From: Girardinichthys multiradiatus
Taxonomy: Eukaryota; Chordata; Actinopteri; Cyprinodontiformes; Goodeidae
Reading direction: 5' to 3'
Length of the DNA stretch: 64,000 nucleotides
Assembly (NCBI RefSeq): GCF_021462225.1
Contig: NC_061816.1
Coordinates: forward strand, 11,619,390-11,683,389
Each line of letters opens with the position of its first letter. Position 1 is the stretch's first letter. Positions 39,511-45,101 of this stretch are shown piece by piece. Below the pieces are notes generated by a model. That model did no database searches and was not told the origin of the DNA. It was given only the letters and a program-made list of their open reading frames with translations. Position numbers and translations under genes: made by a program.

Positions 39511-42500
39511 AGGACTGATTTAGTGGGGGTTGGGTTGGGGGTGGGAGGCTCTCTGCAGCCCTTACAGGTGAGACAAAATGACATCACTTCCCTGTGCCAC
39601 CGCTTAAGGTGGTGCTGGAACATTTATGGATATTATTTAATCAAACTGTGCATTTCTCTAGGTTGCAATATGCCTCAAATGTTTCATTTGCAGTTTGCAT
39701 CACCTGAAGGAGCTGCAGCTTTAAGCTCTCCCTACTGACTGACTCTCTTGCTAATGACTGTTTTGTTTATGATTAAAGTGCTGATTCGATATTTTGTAAA
39801 GCTCTAATATAGCTTCTGTTTGCTGTGCTGTGTTAACCAGGAAATTTAAATCAGTTTCCCAGAGAAATTAGACATAACTGGAAACATAATTGGGACAATC
39901 GTTGACATGAAGTTGCAGCACCTTGCAAAAGTATTCTTTTTCACATTTTGTCGCGTAGCAACTACAAACTTGATAGAAGAGCACAAAGTAAAGCCGAATT
40001 GTGAAGCAGAAGGGAAATGAAACATGTTGTGAAAACGTTCAAGGGGTCTGAATATTGTTTGCAAGGCACCAACTATAAATAGGTCCTTTTAACATATTTC
40101 CATAATTCCTTAGAATTGCATGTTTCTGGCACTCTGCCAGAAGCCATGTGGCATATTCCTGCTGTTCAATTAGTCAGGCCAACTGGTTTAAAAAGCTAAA
40201 TTTGTCGCCCCTGCTGACCATAATTCCCGCCAGTGCATCAGAAATGCGTATTTAACTTCTCTGGGAAAGACATAAAACTGATTTTCCATATAAATTTCCT
40301 TACTTGTGATTGTAATCAGGTTCTCTCCTCTTGTTTTTTTTTTTTTTTTTTCTCCCATGCTGTCCTTTTCTTCCTCTCTTTCTTTCTGTCCTCCTTGCTT
40401 TGCATTGTGAATGGTTGCATGCCATCTGCCGGTGTAACCCTAACGATGGCTTGCTGGCTCTCTCACCACATCCGCCACCACCATCGACAAACGTTGCCGT
40501 CGACACGCGTGCCACGACTGTTTCCATGGTTGCCATAATGCTCCACCCACCTGTTCACTGCTACCCCTCCCTCTCCCCTCCTCCCTTTCACCCCTCCTCA
40601 AAAACAAAGTCCCAATGATGTACAGTGCTACGCCTGCTACTGTCTCTGCAGCAACAACTCCTGCCACAAGTGTCCCCTACGCAGCAACAGCACCAGCCAA
40701 TCAGGTTTGCTCCTTTTAAAGCTTTCTTTCATCAGTCCCCGGAGCTCTGAATAAGTACTGCCTCCTAATAGTGAGCTGCAACAACCTGCAGCTTAGCCAT
40801 ACTCCAATCATCCATGCGGCTGCCAGTGAGTGGGTGTTTTCCACACAGTTTAAAGCAGAAGGGGCTAACTGAGCAGCGCCTTTTCTTTCCATTTGAATCC
40901 ACAACGCTCTCCTGAAAAGCACTTCTTCAGAGCTCCCACATTTGCAAGTAGTACTTGTGTTATGTTGCACCACTTCCTGGTTTTGTTTTGCATGTTCTTG
41001 TCTAAGTTTTATTTTCCGCTTTTCTTGTTGACCGAAGCAATAAAGCCTCTCCATCGGCAGCAGGGACATCATCTGCAGTGCTCGTGTGCGACGCAAACAC
41101 ACGCCTTCAAGAAAATGCACAGAAAAACCCCTACAGCTTGCTTTTAAAAGTAGCCACATTTGAGCTACAGTTGAAACCGGTTATTTATATGCACTGTATG
41201 AAAAGACTGTCTTACATTAAACCACACTAAAGCTTTAACTCCCAGGCTGATGTCTTGAGATGTTGCTTTAATAGTTCCACATAATGTTCTTTCCTCTATC
41301 TTTTTTGTGAAATGCACCAGTCCCTCCTGCTGCAAAAACAAAACTCACACAGCATGATACTGCCACTCCCATACTTCACAGTTGGATTGATGTTCTGCTC
41401 CCTTTTTTTCCTCCAAGCAGAACAATAGTCACTATGGCCAAACACTTTAATTTGAGTTTCATTAGACCACAGGACATGTTTCTAAAAGCTAAGGTCTTCG
41501 TCCCTAAGTGCATCTGCAAAGGGACAGTGAGAAAAAAGGCTATGTGTCTTTCCATACGCTATATATAAATATCTAGTTTCAACTGTATGCCTGTTTCCGC
41601 TTCTTCTTTGCATTTTCCTGAATGTAGGAGTAAAGCGAGAGATAAATCGTTTGAGACAACAGTTCCAGGATACATTTGTTAGGGTGAGACAGACAGGAAA
41701 AATAATCAGAGGGACTATCTAAAAATGGCCTCCGAACGAGCGACGGCCCCCCTGTTGCCGAGCGTTGGAAGGAGGGACAGGTTAGACTGCCTGGAGATTT
41801 CAGGATGGCGGCAGCACTCTGGCCTAGCTCACACAGCTGGCAGTCATTTCCTGCTGGATCTGTGCAGAGGTGCTCTGAGGACACGCAGAAACGTGCTCCA
41901 CATGTTAAGATGCAACAGCCAGGCGCTTGATGTTTTTAGTGTTTTCTTTTGGTTCTTCTCCCTTGATGTTCAGAAATTGTAACCATCTTTTATGAATGTA
42001 TGACAAATACCTCTTTTAAGATCAAATAATTAAAAGTACTTTTCAAACTGTGCAGATATTCCATCTGATGGGAGCAGAGTGGACTGACATTTTGTTTCAA
42101 AAGCACAAGCAAAAACAGAAATTTGATCTCCCTTTCTCCATCGCCATTAATCACAGCCCCATTACCCAATATCGTATTGCTCCTCATAGGCCAGCAGCGC
42201 GCACACTTCCTGTGAGTCACCGTCTCTTCCTGTAATTGGCATGCAGCAGCAGTAGCAGCAGGAAGCTGAACCACTCTTTAAAGATGCATGTGGGACAAGG
42301 AGCTGGAAAAAAGGGTGACGTCAGCCTTCGCTGTCTGCCTCCGTTTGCCTCCTTTCCTCCCACCAAGCAGTTTGGAAGCAGTAAACGCACATCATCATCA
42401 CCATCATCCTCATTATCAGCTGTGCTGCATGCAGTCCACGCCTTGTTTACTCCACTTGTCCCAGTCATGTGGTTTTATCAAACACAGAGCCAGACTGGTT

Positions 42501-44991
42501 TTTATTGGTGACACATGCTGCAGTGGCCCCCCTGGTCACCGTTTTCACCAGCTGATGGCCCAAACCCAGCTGGTTTGAATCTCTTTTCAATATCCAGGTA
42601 GTTTCTGAAAATCTACTAGACAAGATGTTAAAAAATGCACATATAGATGTTTGAAGCAATGCAAACCCCTCAGATTGTTGCAGACAGGGCGACAGGTTCA
42701 GAGTCTGGTCAACTCACGACCCCTGAACCATTGATGTGACACGACATGAAGGAGCCAATCACATCATTCCATGTCTGAGCATAATATTAACCATGTGCTG
42801 CCATCGCTGTGTCCCTGGTAACATCACTGCTGCTACTGCTGCTGCGGATGTCTTTTGGAGCTGCAGCACCCTCTAGTGGCAGAGTCCTTTTACTTCAGTT
42901 TTACTTATGAACTGCACGATTAGATTCAGCTACGTATACAGATTGTTTCATGATTCTTAACTAAATCATCATCTGTGTCAAAACCACTTTGTTGCTGCTG
43001 GCATCACTGCTCTGAACCTCTGCTCCATTTTATGCAATGTATCGCTTGCCTCTGCAGTGGAGTGTTCACATCACATACTGTGCTGTCCATATGTTGTGTG
43101 TGATGGGATCAGTGGCTTCTGTCCTGCTGGCTGTTTGCCGACTATTAACTGGAACCATGCAGCGCTTTGTTCTTCATTGGCTTTCTGCCTGGGGCAACCA
43201 ACATGATTGCAGCCTGCAGCTCCTCTACCTTTACCCCCTTCAAAGATTCTCTTACCTCATATTTGTCTGTCTTCCTATTTTATTTTTTGCGAATCGGTTA
43301 TTACCTCATAAAGGGGTAAAGGGTGACCTTAAAGAACATCATATACTAATGGAAATATAGTTATATTCACAGCCCTTTTCGCATTTTGCCACAGAACAGC
43401 CACAAACTTTAATGTATTTTATTTGAATTTTATACTATAGAACAATACAAACCAATATATAATTGTGAGGTGGAAAAAATGATGCATGGTTTTTCCATTT
43501 CTTTCACAGATAAAAATCTGAAAAGTGTGGCAGGCATTTGAATGCAGGCAGATTTACTCTGATATCTCAAATTAAAATCCAGTGGAACCGATTGCCTTCA
43601 CAAGTCGGCTAATTAGTAAATAGAGCCCGTCTGTGTATTATCATGAAGGCTGAGGAACACAGCAGACGGGTCAGGGGCAAGATTGAGTCAATCCGTTATT
43701 AGAGTATGGCACAACAATAAATCTACCAAGACATGTTTGTCCACCTACACTGATACCCTAGGCAAGGAGAGCATTAATCAAGAACAGTCAATACCCATAG
43801 TAACTCTGGAGGAGCTGCTGAGATCCCTAGCTCAAGTTGGAAAATCAAGACATTGACTATATATAAATCTGGCCTTCATAGAAGAGGTGCAGGAAGAAAT
43901 TCAAAAAAAGTTGCGGTTTGTGGTTTTTCCTCAAGCCATGTAGGAGACTCAGCAGACATGTGGAATACTCTGGTCTGAGACCAAAACTTATTAACAGACA
44001 TGCAAATGTATGCGTGGTTGAAAATTAGCACTGCACATCCCCTTAAACACAAAATCCCTACAATAGAGCATGGTGTTGGCAGCATCATGCTGTGGGAACG
44101 CTTTTCTTTAGTAGTGACAAAAAAGCTGGTCAGAGTTGACGGGCAGCTAGATGGGACTAGATACAGTGCAATGCTGGAAGAAAAGCTAGAAGACAGCCTC
44201 TAAGAGAGTTAAGACTGGTGTGAAGGTTCACCTTCCAGCAGGACAACAACCCTAAACATCTAACCAGAGCTACAGTTGTTTGGATCAGGACATATTCTTG
44301 TTTTTAAATTAGCCGAGTTAAAGTTCAAACCTCAATCAAAGTGAGAGTCGGAGACAAGAAAAAAGCATTAATTATTGTAGATGCTCTTCTTTCAATCTAC
44401 TTTGTGCTGCTCTATAAATAAAATACCATTGATAGACACTGTTTGTGGTTGTAATGTGACAGAATGTCAAAGGTTTTATGGATGTGGTTAGAGGCTGCCC
44501 TCATAAGAAGTGTGGAACAGCAGGAATGTGGAATAGTCCCAACTCAGCAACAACTAAGACTGTCTGGTTCTGTCTGAGACTTTGTTTTATTGATATCTCT
44601 CCACCTCAGTGTTGCCTTAATGTCTGAGTGTTCCTCAGAGAAATTAGGCTCCACCACAGCCCTGTGAAGTTGTGATATGGGAGCAGTCAAACCAAAAGAA
44701 ACGTTACTTAGATTAGACATGTCTTAGTATACCCTTGTACAAGAGGTAGAATAAGATGATCTTACAAGCACTTTGAAACTTATTTTGATGATAATTAGCA
44801 GAAAGGGCAAGTATTGCTGGAGCCACATCCTCAGTTGCCAAAACCAGTTTTTATGTATTTAAAAATAACTGAAATTTCAGGATCACCAACATATGACTTT
44901 AGCTTGTGAACATTTGTGTTATGGATGCACTGAAAACAATCTCTTCCTCTGTTGTTTCTGTGTCTCCGGCTTGCAGATCATCCTGAAGTGA
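6130..44991 (+). CDS. mbnl2: Muscleblind-like splicing regulator 2 (whole gene, 9 coding exons)
   Basis: The spliced product is 383 residues, close to the mammalian MBNL2 isoform of about 373 that ends IILK. Muscleblind proteins bind YGCY RNA motifs in pre-mRNA and 3'UTRs; they switch exons during muscle and brain development and are sequestered by CUG repeats in myotonic dystrophy. Four CCCH fingers are visible: C19-C27-C34-H38, C53-C61-C66-H70, C183-C191-C198-H202 and C219-C227-C232-H236. Spacings are CX7CX6CX3H for fingers 1 and 3 and CX7CX4CX3H for fingers 2 and 4. I prefer mbnl2 to mbnl1 or mbnl3 because of [14 protein letters not shown] in finger 1, [18 protein letters not shown] in the 54-nt exon, the IILK end, and the adjacent rap2a. 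All introns are GT-AG. Exons 5, 7 and 8 are likely alternative. Confidence 0.95.
7210..7515 (+). mobile_element. Tc1/mariner fragment (same family as 59.3-60.4 kb)
   Basis: The segment ATCACAAATGTAAACATGTGGA (7379-7400) closely matches the sequence around 59872-59888. Further on, AAGTATGGTGAAGCATCCGTG encodes the transposase-like K-Y-G-E-A-S-V-M-L, a decayed version of the GGGSVMLW region. No terminal repeats or full frame remain. It is a short, inactive internal fragment. Confidence 0.55.
9340..9885 (+). mobile_element. Tc1/mariner relic
   Basis: The left part resembles the terminal region of the local Tc1 family: TGTTACAACCACAACCTTCAA, then TTTATGTGATTCCAACACAC and TTATTGTGAAGTGGATGGAA. 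Further in, GGGATAGGGAAGCTGGTCAAAGC and the following bases encode G-K-L-V-K-A-D-G-K, part of the transposase core. Stops and deletions interrupt it throughout. The right terminus was not found. Confidence 0.65.
16003..17300 (-). mobile_element. Degenerate Tc1-type element, minus strand (family C)
   Basis: The left edge GTGCTGTGAAAAAGTATTTGG begins a terminal sequence whose counterpart ends the copy at 62.7-63.9 kb. Transposase traces run on the minus strand. These include a CTTTGACTAGGCCACTCAA motif (antisense of the S-P-D-x-N-P region) near 16364 and CCCAGACCATCACTG near 16967. The block at 17188-17280 is antisense to the N-terminal helix-turn-helix region. A stretch at about 16430-16860 does not fit the family and may be a later insertion or very decayed sequence. 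It is inactive. Confidence 0.65.
20431..20576 (+). repeat. Dispersed teleost repeat
   Basis: The sequence from CAGTCATTTTCTACCGCTTAT through GGCGAGAGGCGGGGTACACC to CCAGTCCATCGCTGGGCAAC is one I recognise as a very common interspersed repeat in fish genomes. I cannot assign its class with certainty; a retroelement end is possible. It is short and has no protein of its own. A repeat-library search would classify it. Confidence 0.6.
24260..24620 (+). repeat. CCAATAA/GTAATAA repeat-family fragment
   Basis: The stretch holds repeated short units such as GCAACCAATTATGTAATAAC, GTGTAATAATG, AATAATGTAAGAAC and GAGCCAATAATTTATTAAC. The same units, including GCAACCAATAA and GAGCCAATA, occur at both ends of the larger element at 46.8-48.0 kb, so this appears to be a second, partial copy. 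The family has no coding capacity here. Confidence 0.5.
25503..25583 (+). repeat. GT microsatellite
   Basis: A run of about 33 GT units is preceded by a short GT block and a CTA interruption at 25513-25515. It lies deep in mbnl2 intron 1. Long poly-histidine/threonine open frames on the opposite strand are products of the repeat and not genes. Confidence 0.97.
26329..27735 (+). mobile_element. Decayed Tc1-type element, plus strand (family A)
   Basis: Both ends are recognisable. The left begins ACCCTGCAAAAGTATTCACACC and continues with a sequence containing GTGGCAGACCAACACACAG. The right contains the inverted counterpart, TTTGTGTTGGTCTATCACAT, followed by GTAAATAAATGCAG. Between them, 26716-26790 encodes [15 protein letters not shown] and 27349-27400 encodes [17 protein letters not shown]. 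These are two hallmark Tc1 transposase blocks; the second contains the third acidic catalytic residue. The reading frame is broken and much of the N-terminus is lost, so it is a non-functional copy of about 1.4 kb. Confidence 0.8.
28679..28843 (+). CDS. mbnl2: mbnl2 coding exon 2 (zinc finger 2)
   Basis: This exon encodes residues 59-113, beginning [14 protein letters not shown], which completes finger 2 with C61, C66 and H70. The segment [17 protein letters not shown] that follows is nearly invariant in muscleblind proteins. The acceptor is TTCTCAG with a 40-nt AG-free tract. The donor is GTG|GTCAGT at 28844, phase 0, leaving ...MQPV as the last residues. Reading on past the donor gives an open frame to about 28964 that has no muscleblind similarity and is intron. 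Confidence 0.93.
28844..30004 (+). other. mbnl2: mbnl2 intron 2
   Basis: A 1.2-kb intron from donor GTCAGT to the tandem acceptor TAGCAG. About half of it is the transposon relic at 29.2-29.8 kb. The stretch 28844-29200 shows nothing I can name. Confidence 0.85.
29203..29770 (-). mobile_element. Tc1 relic of a Sleeping Beauty-like lineage, minus strand
   Basis: The left edge ACAGCTGAAACCAGATATTTAC parallels the end of the copy at 41.2 kb (ACAGTTGAAACCGGTTATTTAT). The minus strand of 29475-29560 carries the transposase block around GCCACCTTCGTACTTCACAG and CAGTCTCTCCTGCAACAAAAC. The 3' part (ACCAATCAGAAGCTTGC, then AAGCCATGCCATCATT) resembles from memory the SB-type subterminal region. The right terminus is missing. 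The copy lies in mbnl2 intron 2. Confidence 0.6.
30001..30010 (+). promoter_or_regulatory. mbnl2: Tandem NAGNAG splice acceptor of mbnl2 exon 3
   Basis: The acceptor reads TTAGCAGACG, with AGs at 30003-30004 and 30006-30007. Use of the first gives an extra CAG codon (glutamine) at the start of exon 3; use of the second removes it. Both keep the frame. NAGNAG sites commonly produce such one-residue variants. The coding coordinates given here use the upstream AG. Confidence 0.7.
30005..30208 (+). CDS. mbnl2: mbnl2 coding exon 3 (linker between finger pairs)
   Basis: This exon encodes residues 114-181, the flexible linker between the two zinc-finger pairs. Recognisable muscleblind segments are QTFPV at the start, [20 protein letters not shown] in the middle and [10 protein letters not shown] at the end. 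The linker gives the protein freedom to contact two separated YGCY sites and contributes to splicing activation. The donor is GAG|GTGACT at 30209, phase 0. The first codon is optional because of the tandem acceptor. Confidence 0.93.
30209..31565 (+). other. mbnl2: mbnl2 intron 3
   Basis: A 1.36-kb intron from GTGACT to CTCCCAG. I see no repeat or exon that I can name inside it. Confidence 0.85.
31566..31826 (+). CDS. mbnl2: mbnl2 coding exon 4 (zinc fingers 3 and 4)
   Basis: This exon encodes residues 182-268 and holds the complete second finger pair. Finger 3 is C183-X7-C191-X6-C198-X3-H202 and finger 4 is C219-X7-C227-X4-C232-X3-H236. The segment [17 protein letters not shown] between them is typical of the family. 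After finger 4 comes [15 protein letters not shown] and then an alanine-rich run ending at M268. The exon is notably GC-rich compared with its flanks. The acceptor is CTCCCAG and the donor ATG|GTGAGA at 31827, phase 0. Confidence 0.96.
32890..33616 (+). mobile_element. Internally deleted Tc1-type relic (family A)
   Basis: The left edge TTGCCTGGCAAAAATATCCAC and the following GTTAGGTTACAATTGC and TTTATGTGACAGACAAACAC match family A ends. The right edge TATGAATACTTTTAAAAGGCA is the inverted counterpart. Inside, CACAGCAGACAAG-like sequence and GGAGAGCATTAATCAAAGAAGCAG recall the N-terminal transposase region. The catalytic part is absent, so this copy is non-autonomous or a deletion product. Confidence 0.65.
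35027..35175 (+). promoter_or_regulatory. mbnl2: AG-exclusion zone and YGCY cluster controlling mbnl2 exon 5
   Basis: There is no AG dinucleotide for 149 nt upstream of the acceptor at 35176-35177. A pyrimidine-rich block at 35034-35056 is followed by TTCTCAC, a good branch-point match with its A at 35057, about 121 nt from the exon. Nine YGCY motifs start at 35074, 35097, 35101, 35123, 35145, 35155, 35159, 35162 and 35166. In mammals muscleblind proteins bind such motifs upstream of the equivalent exon and repress it, which controls their own nuclear localisation. That this region does the same in the fish is inference. Confidence 0.75.
35178..35231 (+). CDS. mbnl2: mbnl2 coding exon 5 (54-nt alternative, nuclear localisation)
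   Basis: Exactly 54 nt, encoding residues 269-286, [18 protein letters not shown]. This looks identical, from memory, to the 54-nt exon of mammalian MBNL2, whose KRPLEAT motif promotes nuclear retention. The exon is symmetric (phase 0 on both sides), so skipping keeps the frame. It has a weak donor, GTACTT at 35232, and a non-pyrimidine acceptor end, ATTAAAG. Both suit an alternative exon under the control of the upstream AG-free region. Confidence 0.93.
35577..35727 (+). CDS. mbnl2: mbnl2 coding exon 6
   Basis: This 151-nt exon encodes residues 287-336 plus the first base of codon 337. Recognisable family sequence includes [15 protein letters not shown] (with the KRPALEK element, part of a bipartite nuclear signal) and [19 protein letters not shown]. 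The acceptor is TGATAAG, with a short tract and an AG-free stretch of 31 nt. The donor is CACAG|GTAAGA, phase 1, and is strong. Reading through the donor gives a short unrelated tail. Confidence 0.93.
36963..38574 (-). mobile_element. Nearly intact young Tc1-type transposon, 1612 bp
   Basis: The element begins CAGGTCCTTCTC and ends with its inverse, GAGAAGGACCTG. It is flanked on both sides by TA (36961-36962 and 38575-38576), the target duplication typical of Tc1/mariner. The terminal inverted repeats are about 200 bp (36963-37164 and 38373-38574), with only scattered differences. A transposase gene lies on the minus strand between them. Close similarity of the two ends and a nearly full gene point to a recent insertion compared with the other relics here. 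Confidence 0.93.
37241..38246 (-). pseudogene. Tc1-type transposase, two disabling lesions
   Basis: The gene starts at ATG 38246-38244 ([18 protein letters not shown]) and ends near 37241 (GFPTKY). The N-terminus shows a helix-turn-helix region ([17 protein letters not shown]) and a basic GRKR segment. The catalytic region shows [22 protein letters not shown] and [14 protein letters not shown], carrying the D, D and E expected of DD34E transposases. A TGA at 38022-38024 interrupts the first third. About 108 codons later one extra base at 37694-37700 shifts the frame just before SVMVWG. The copy cannot make a full transposase as sequenced. Base errors in the assembly are an alternative explanation for either lesion. 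Confidence 0.88.
39273..39421 (+). promoter_or_regulatory. mbnl2: AG-exclusion zone with CU repeat upstream of mbnl2 exon 7
   Basis: There are 149 nt without AG before the acceptor at 39422-39423. A perfect CTAAC branch-point sequence lies at 39302-39306 (A at 39305, about 119 nt from the exon). A (CT)11 run spans 39357-39378, with more TCTCTCTG and TCTTTCTC sequence after it. CU-rich tracts of this kind are preferred binding sites of polypyrimidine-tract-binding proteins, which commonly repress short exons. The role is inferred from sequence only. Confidence 0.65.
39424..39456 (+). CDS. mbnl2: mbnl2 coding exon 7 (33-nt microexon)
   Basis: This exon encodes residues 337-347, reading [11 protein letters not shown] with the first G shared across the junction. 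The equivalent mammalian exon encodes SVLCMTPATS and is 36 nt, from memory, so this one is one codon shorter. It is symmetric (phase 1 on both sides), so it can be skipped without changing the frame. The acceptor is ACAACAG and the donor TTG|GTAGGT. CU repeats lie on both sides, the downstream one starting only 19 nt after the exon. Confidence 0.85.
39475..39511 (+). repeat. CT then CA dinucleotide repeat just downstream of exon 7
   Basis: A (CT)12 run (39475-39498) passes directly into (CA)6 (39499-39511). It sits 19 nt downstream of the exon 7 donor, mirroring the CT run upstream. CU repeats are typical PTB sites and CA repeats typical hnRNP L sites, so it may be part of the splicing control and not just a neutral microsatellite. 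Repeat length could vary between individuals. Confidence 0.9.
39912..40074. mobile_element. Small Tc1-derived inverted-repeat element (MITE-like)
   Basis: The left edge GCACCTTGCAAAAGTATTC is mirrored at the right edge by GAATATTGTTTGCAAGGCACC. The unit is only about 160 bp with no coding content. The ends resemble those of the family A Tc1 relics, so this looks like an internally deleted derivative. It lies in mbnl2 intron 7, about 460 nt downstream of exon 7. Confidence 0.65.
40320..40607 (+). promoter_or_regulatory. mbnl2: 288-nt AG-exclusion zone and YGCY cluster controlling mbnl2 exon 8
   Basis: No AG occurs for 288 nt before the acceptor at 40608-40609, the longest such stretch at any mbnl2 acceptor here. 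It begins with a T18 run and a long pyrimidine tract (40321-40400). A perfect CTAAC branch-point sequence follows at 40440-40444 (A at 40443, 167 nt from the exon). Eleven YGCY motifs start at 40358, 40396, 40420, 40427, 40452, 40473, 40495, 40510, 40531, 40539 and 40559. The layout is the same as for exon 5, which suggests muscleblind control of this exon too. Function is inferred. Confidence 0.65.
40610..40704 (+). CDS. mbnl2: mbnl2 coding exon 8 (95-nt alternative)
   Basis: This exon is 95 nt, the length I recall for its mammalian counterpart. It encodes residues 348-379: [20 protein letters not shown], then [12 protein letters not shown]. This is the Thr/Ala-rich C-terminal region of muscleblind proteins. 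The acceptor is AACAAAG, unusually purine-rich just before the AG, and the donor is CAG|GTTTGC, which is weak. It enters in phase 1 and leaves in phase 0, so skipping changes the frame of exon 9 and gives a different C-terminus. Confidence 0.93.
41167..41587 (-). mobile_element. Internally deleted Sleeping Beauty-like Tc1 relic
   Basis: The ends form an imperfect inverted repeat. The left reads ACAGTTGAAACCGGTTATTT. The right reads AAATATCTAGTTTCAACTGT. Between them the minus strand carries antisense transposase blocks: TGATGTCTTGAGATGTTGCTT, CACCAGTCCCTCCTGCTGC and CATGATACTGCCACTCCCA. At about 420 bp it has lost most of a 1.6-kb element. Same lineage as the relic at 29.2 kb. Confidence 0.7.
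43366..44475 (+). mobile_element. Decayed Tc1-type element (family A), plus strand
   Basis: The left edge contains CATTTTGCCACAGAACAGCC and ACAAACTTTAATGTATTTTA. The right edge is its inverted counterpart, TGTTTGTGGTTGTAATGTGAC. The interior keeps transposase order. First come CACAGCAGACGGGTCAG and GGAGAGCATTAATCAAG. Then follows 44045-44150, encoding [12 protein letters not shown], and then K-K-L-V-R-V-D-G. The block CACCTTCCAGCAGGACAAC (F-Q-Q-D-N) comes last. Stops and indels are frequent, so it is inactive. Confidence 0.78.
44977..44991 (+). CDS. mbnl2: mbnl2 coding exon 9, main frame (IILK stop)
   Basis: After acceptor GGCTTGCAG the exon reads ATC ATC CTG AAG TGA, encoding I-I-L-K (residues 380-383) and stop. 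This matches the ending I recall for the main mammalian MBNL2 isoform (ANQIILK), which supports mbnl2 over its paralogues. It is used when exon 8 is included. The rest of the exon is 3'UTR in this frame. Confidence 0.92.
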   Translation: MILK

Positions 44992-45101
44992 GCGTCAGGA
45001 GGGAAGCAGAGTGTCACGAAGCTGCACTAGGAAGCCCAAAACAGCCCCTCTGTAAATACTACCTTGCCTCTCCCATAGAGGTCCAGCAACCTGCATGCTA
45101 A
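44977..45101 (+). CDS. mbnl2: mbnl2 exon 9, alternative frame when exon 8 is skipped
   Basis: If exon 7 (phase 1) joins exon 9 directly, the first codon becomes G+AT and the new frame stays open for 41 residues to TAA at 45099-45101. It starts [18 protein letters not shown] and ends SPIEVQQPAC. From memory, mammalian muscleblind isoforms lacking the 95-nt exon end in a similar tail, with EC-x-E-x-AL, then C-x-YY, then IE-xx-Q-x-AC. The same DNA would thus be 3'UTR in one isoform and coding in the other. The product would be 388 residues. Confidence 0.75.

Larger units (their letters stand above)
39457..40609 (+). other. mbnl2: mbnl2 intron 7
   Basis: A 1.15-kb intron. It contains the CT/CA repeat, a small Tc1-derived inverted-repeat element at 39.9-40.07 kb, and the long AG-free region that fills its last 290 nt. 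The stretch 39512-39911 shows nothing else I can name. Confidence 0.85.
40705..44976 (+). other. mbnl2: mbnl2 intron 8
   Basis: A 4.27-kb intron from GTTTGC to CTTGCAG. It contains Tc1 relics at 41.17-41.59 and 43.37-44.48 kb. I searched it by eye for another muscleblind C-terminal exon (such as the one ending KYVTQM in MBNL1) and found none. The stretch 41.6-43.3 kb shows only short CAG/CTG-rich bits near 42.24 and 42.83 kb. Confidence 0.8.
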
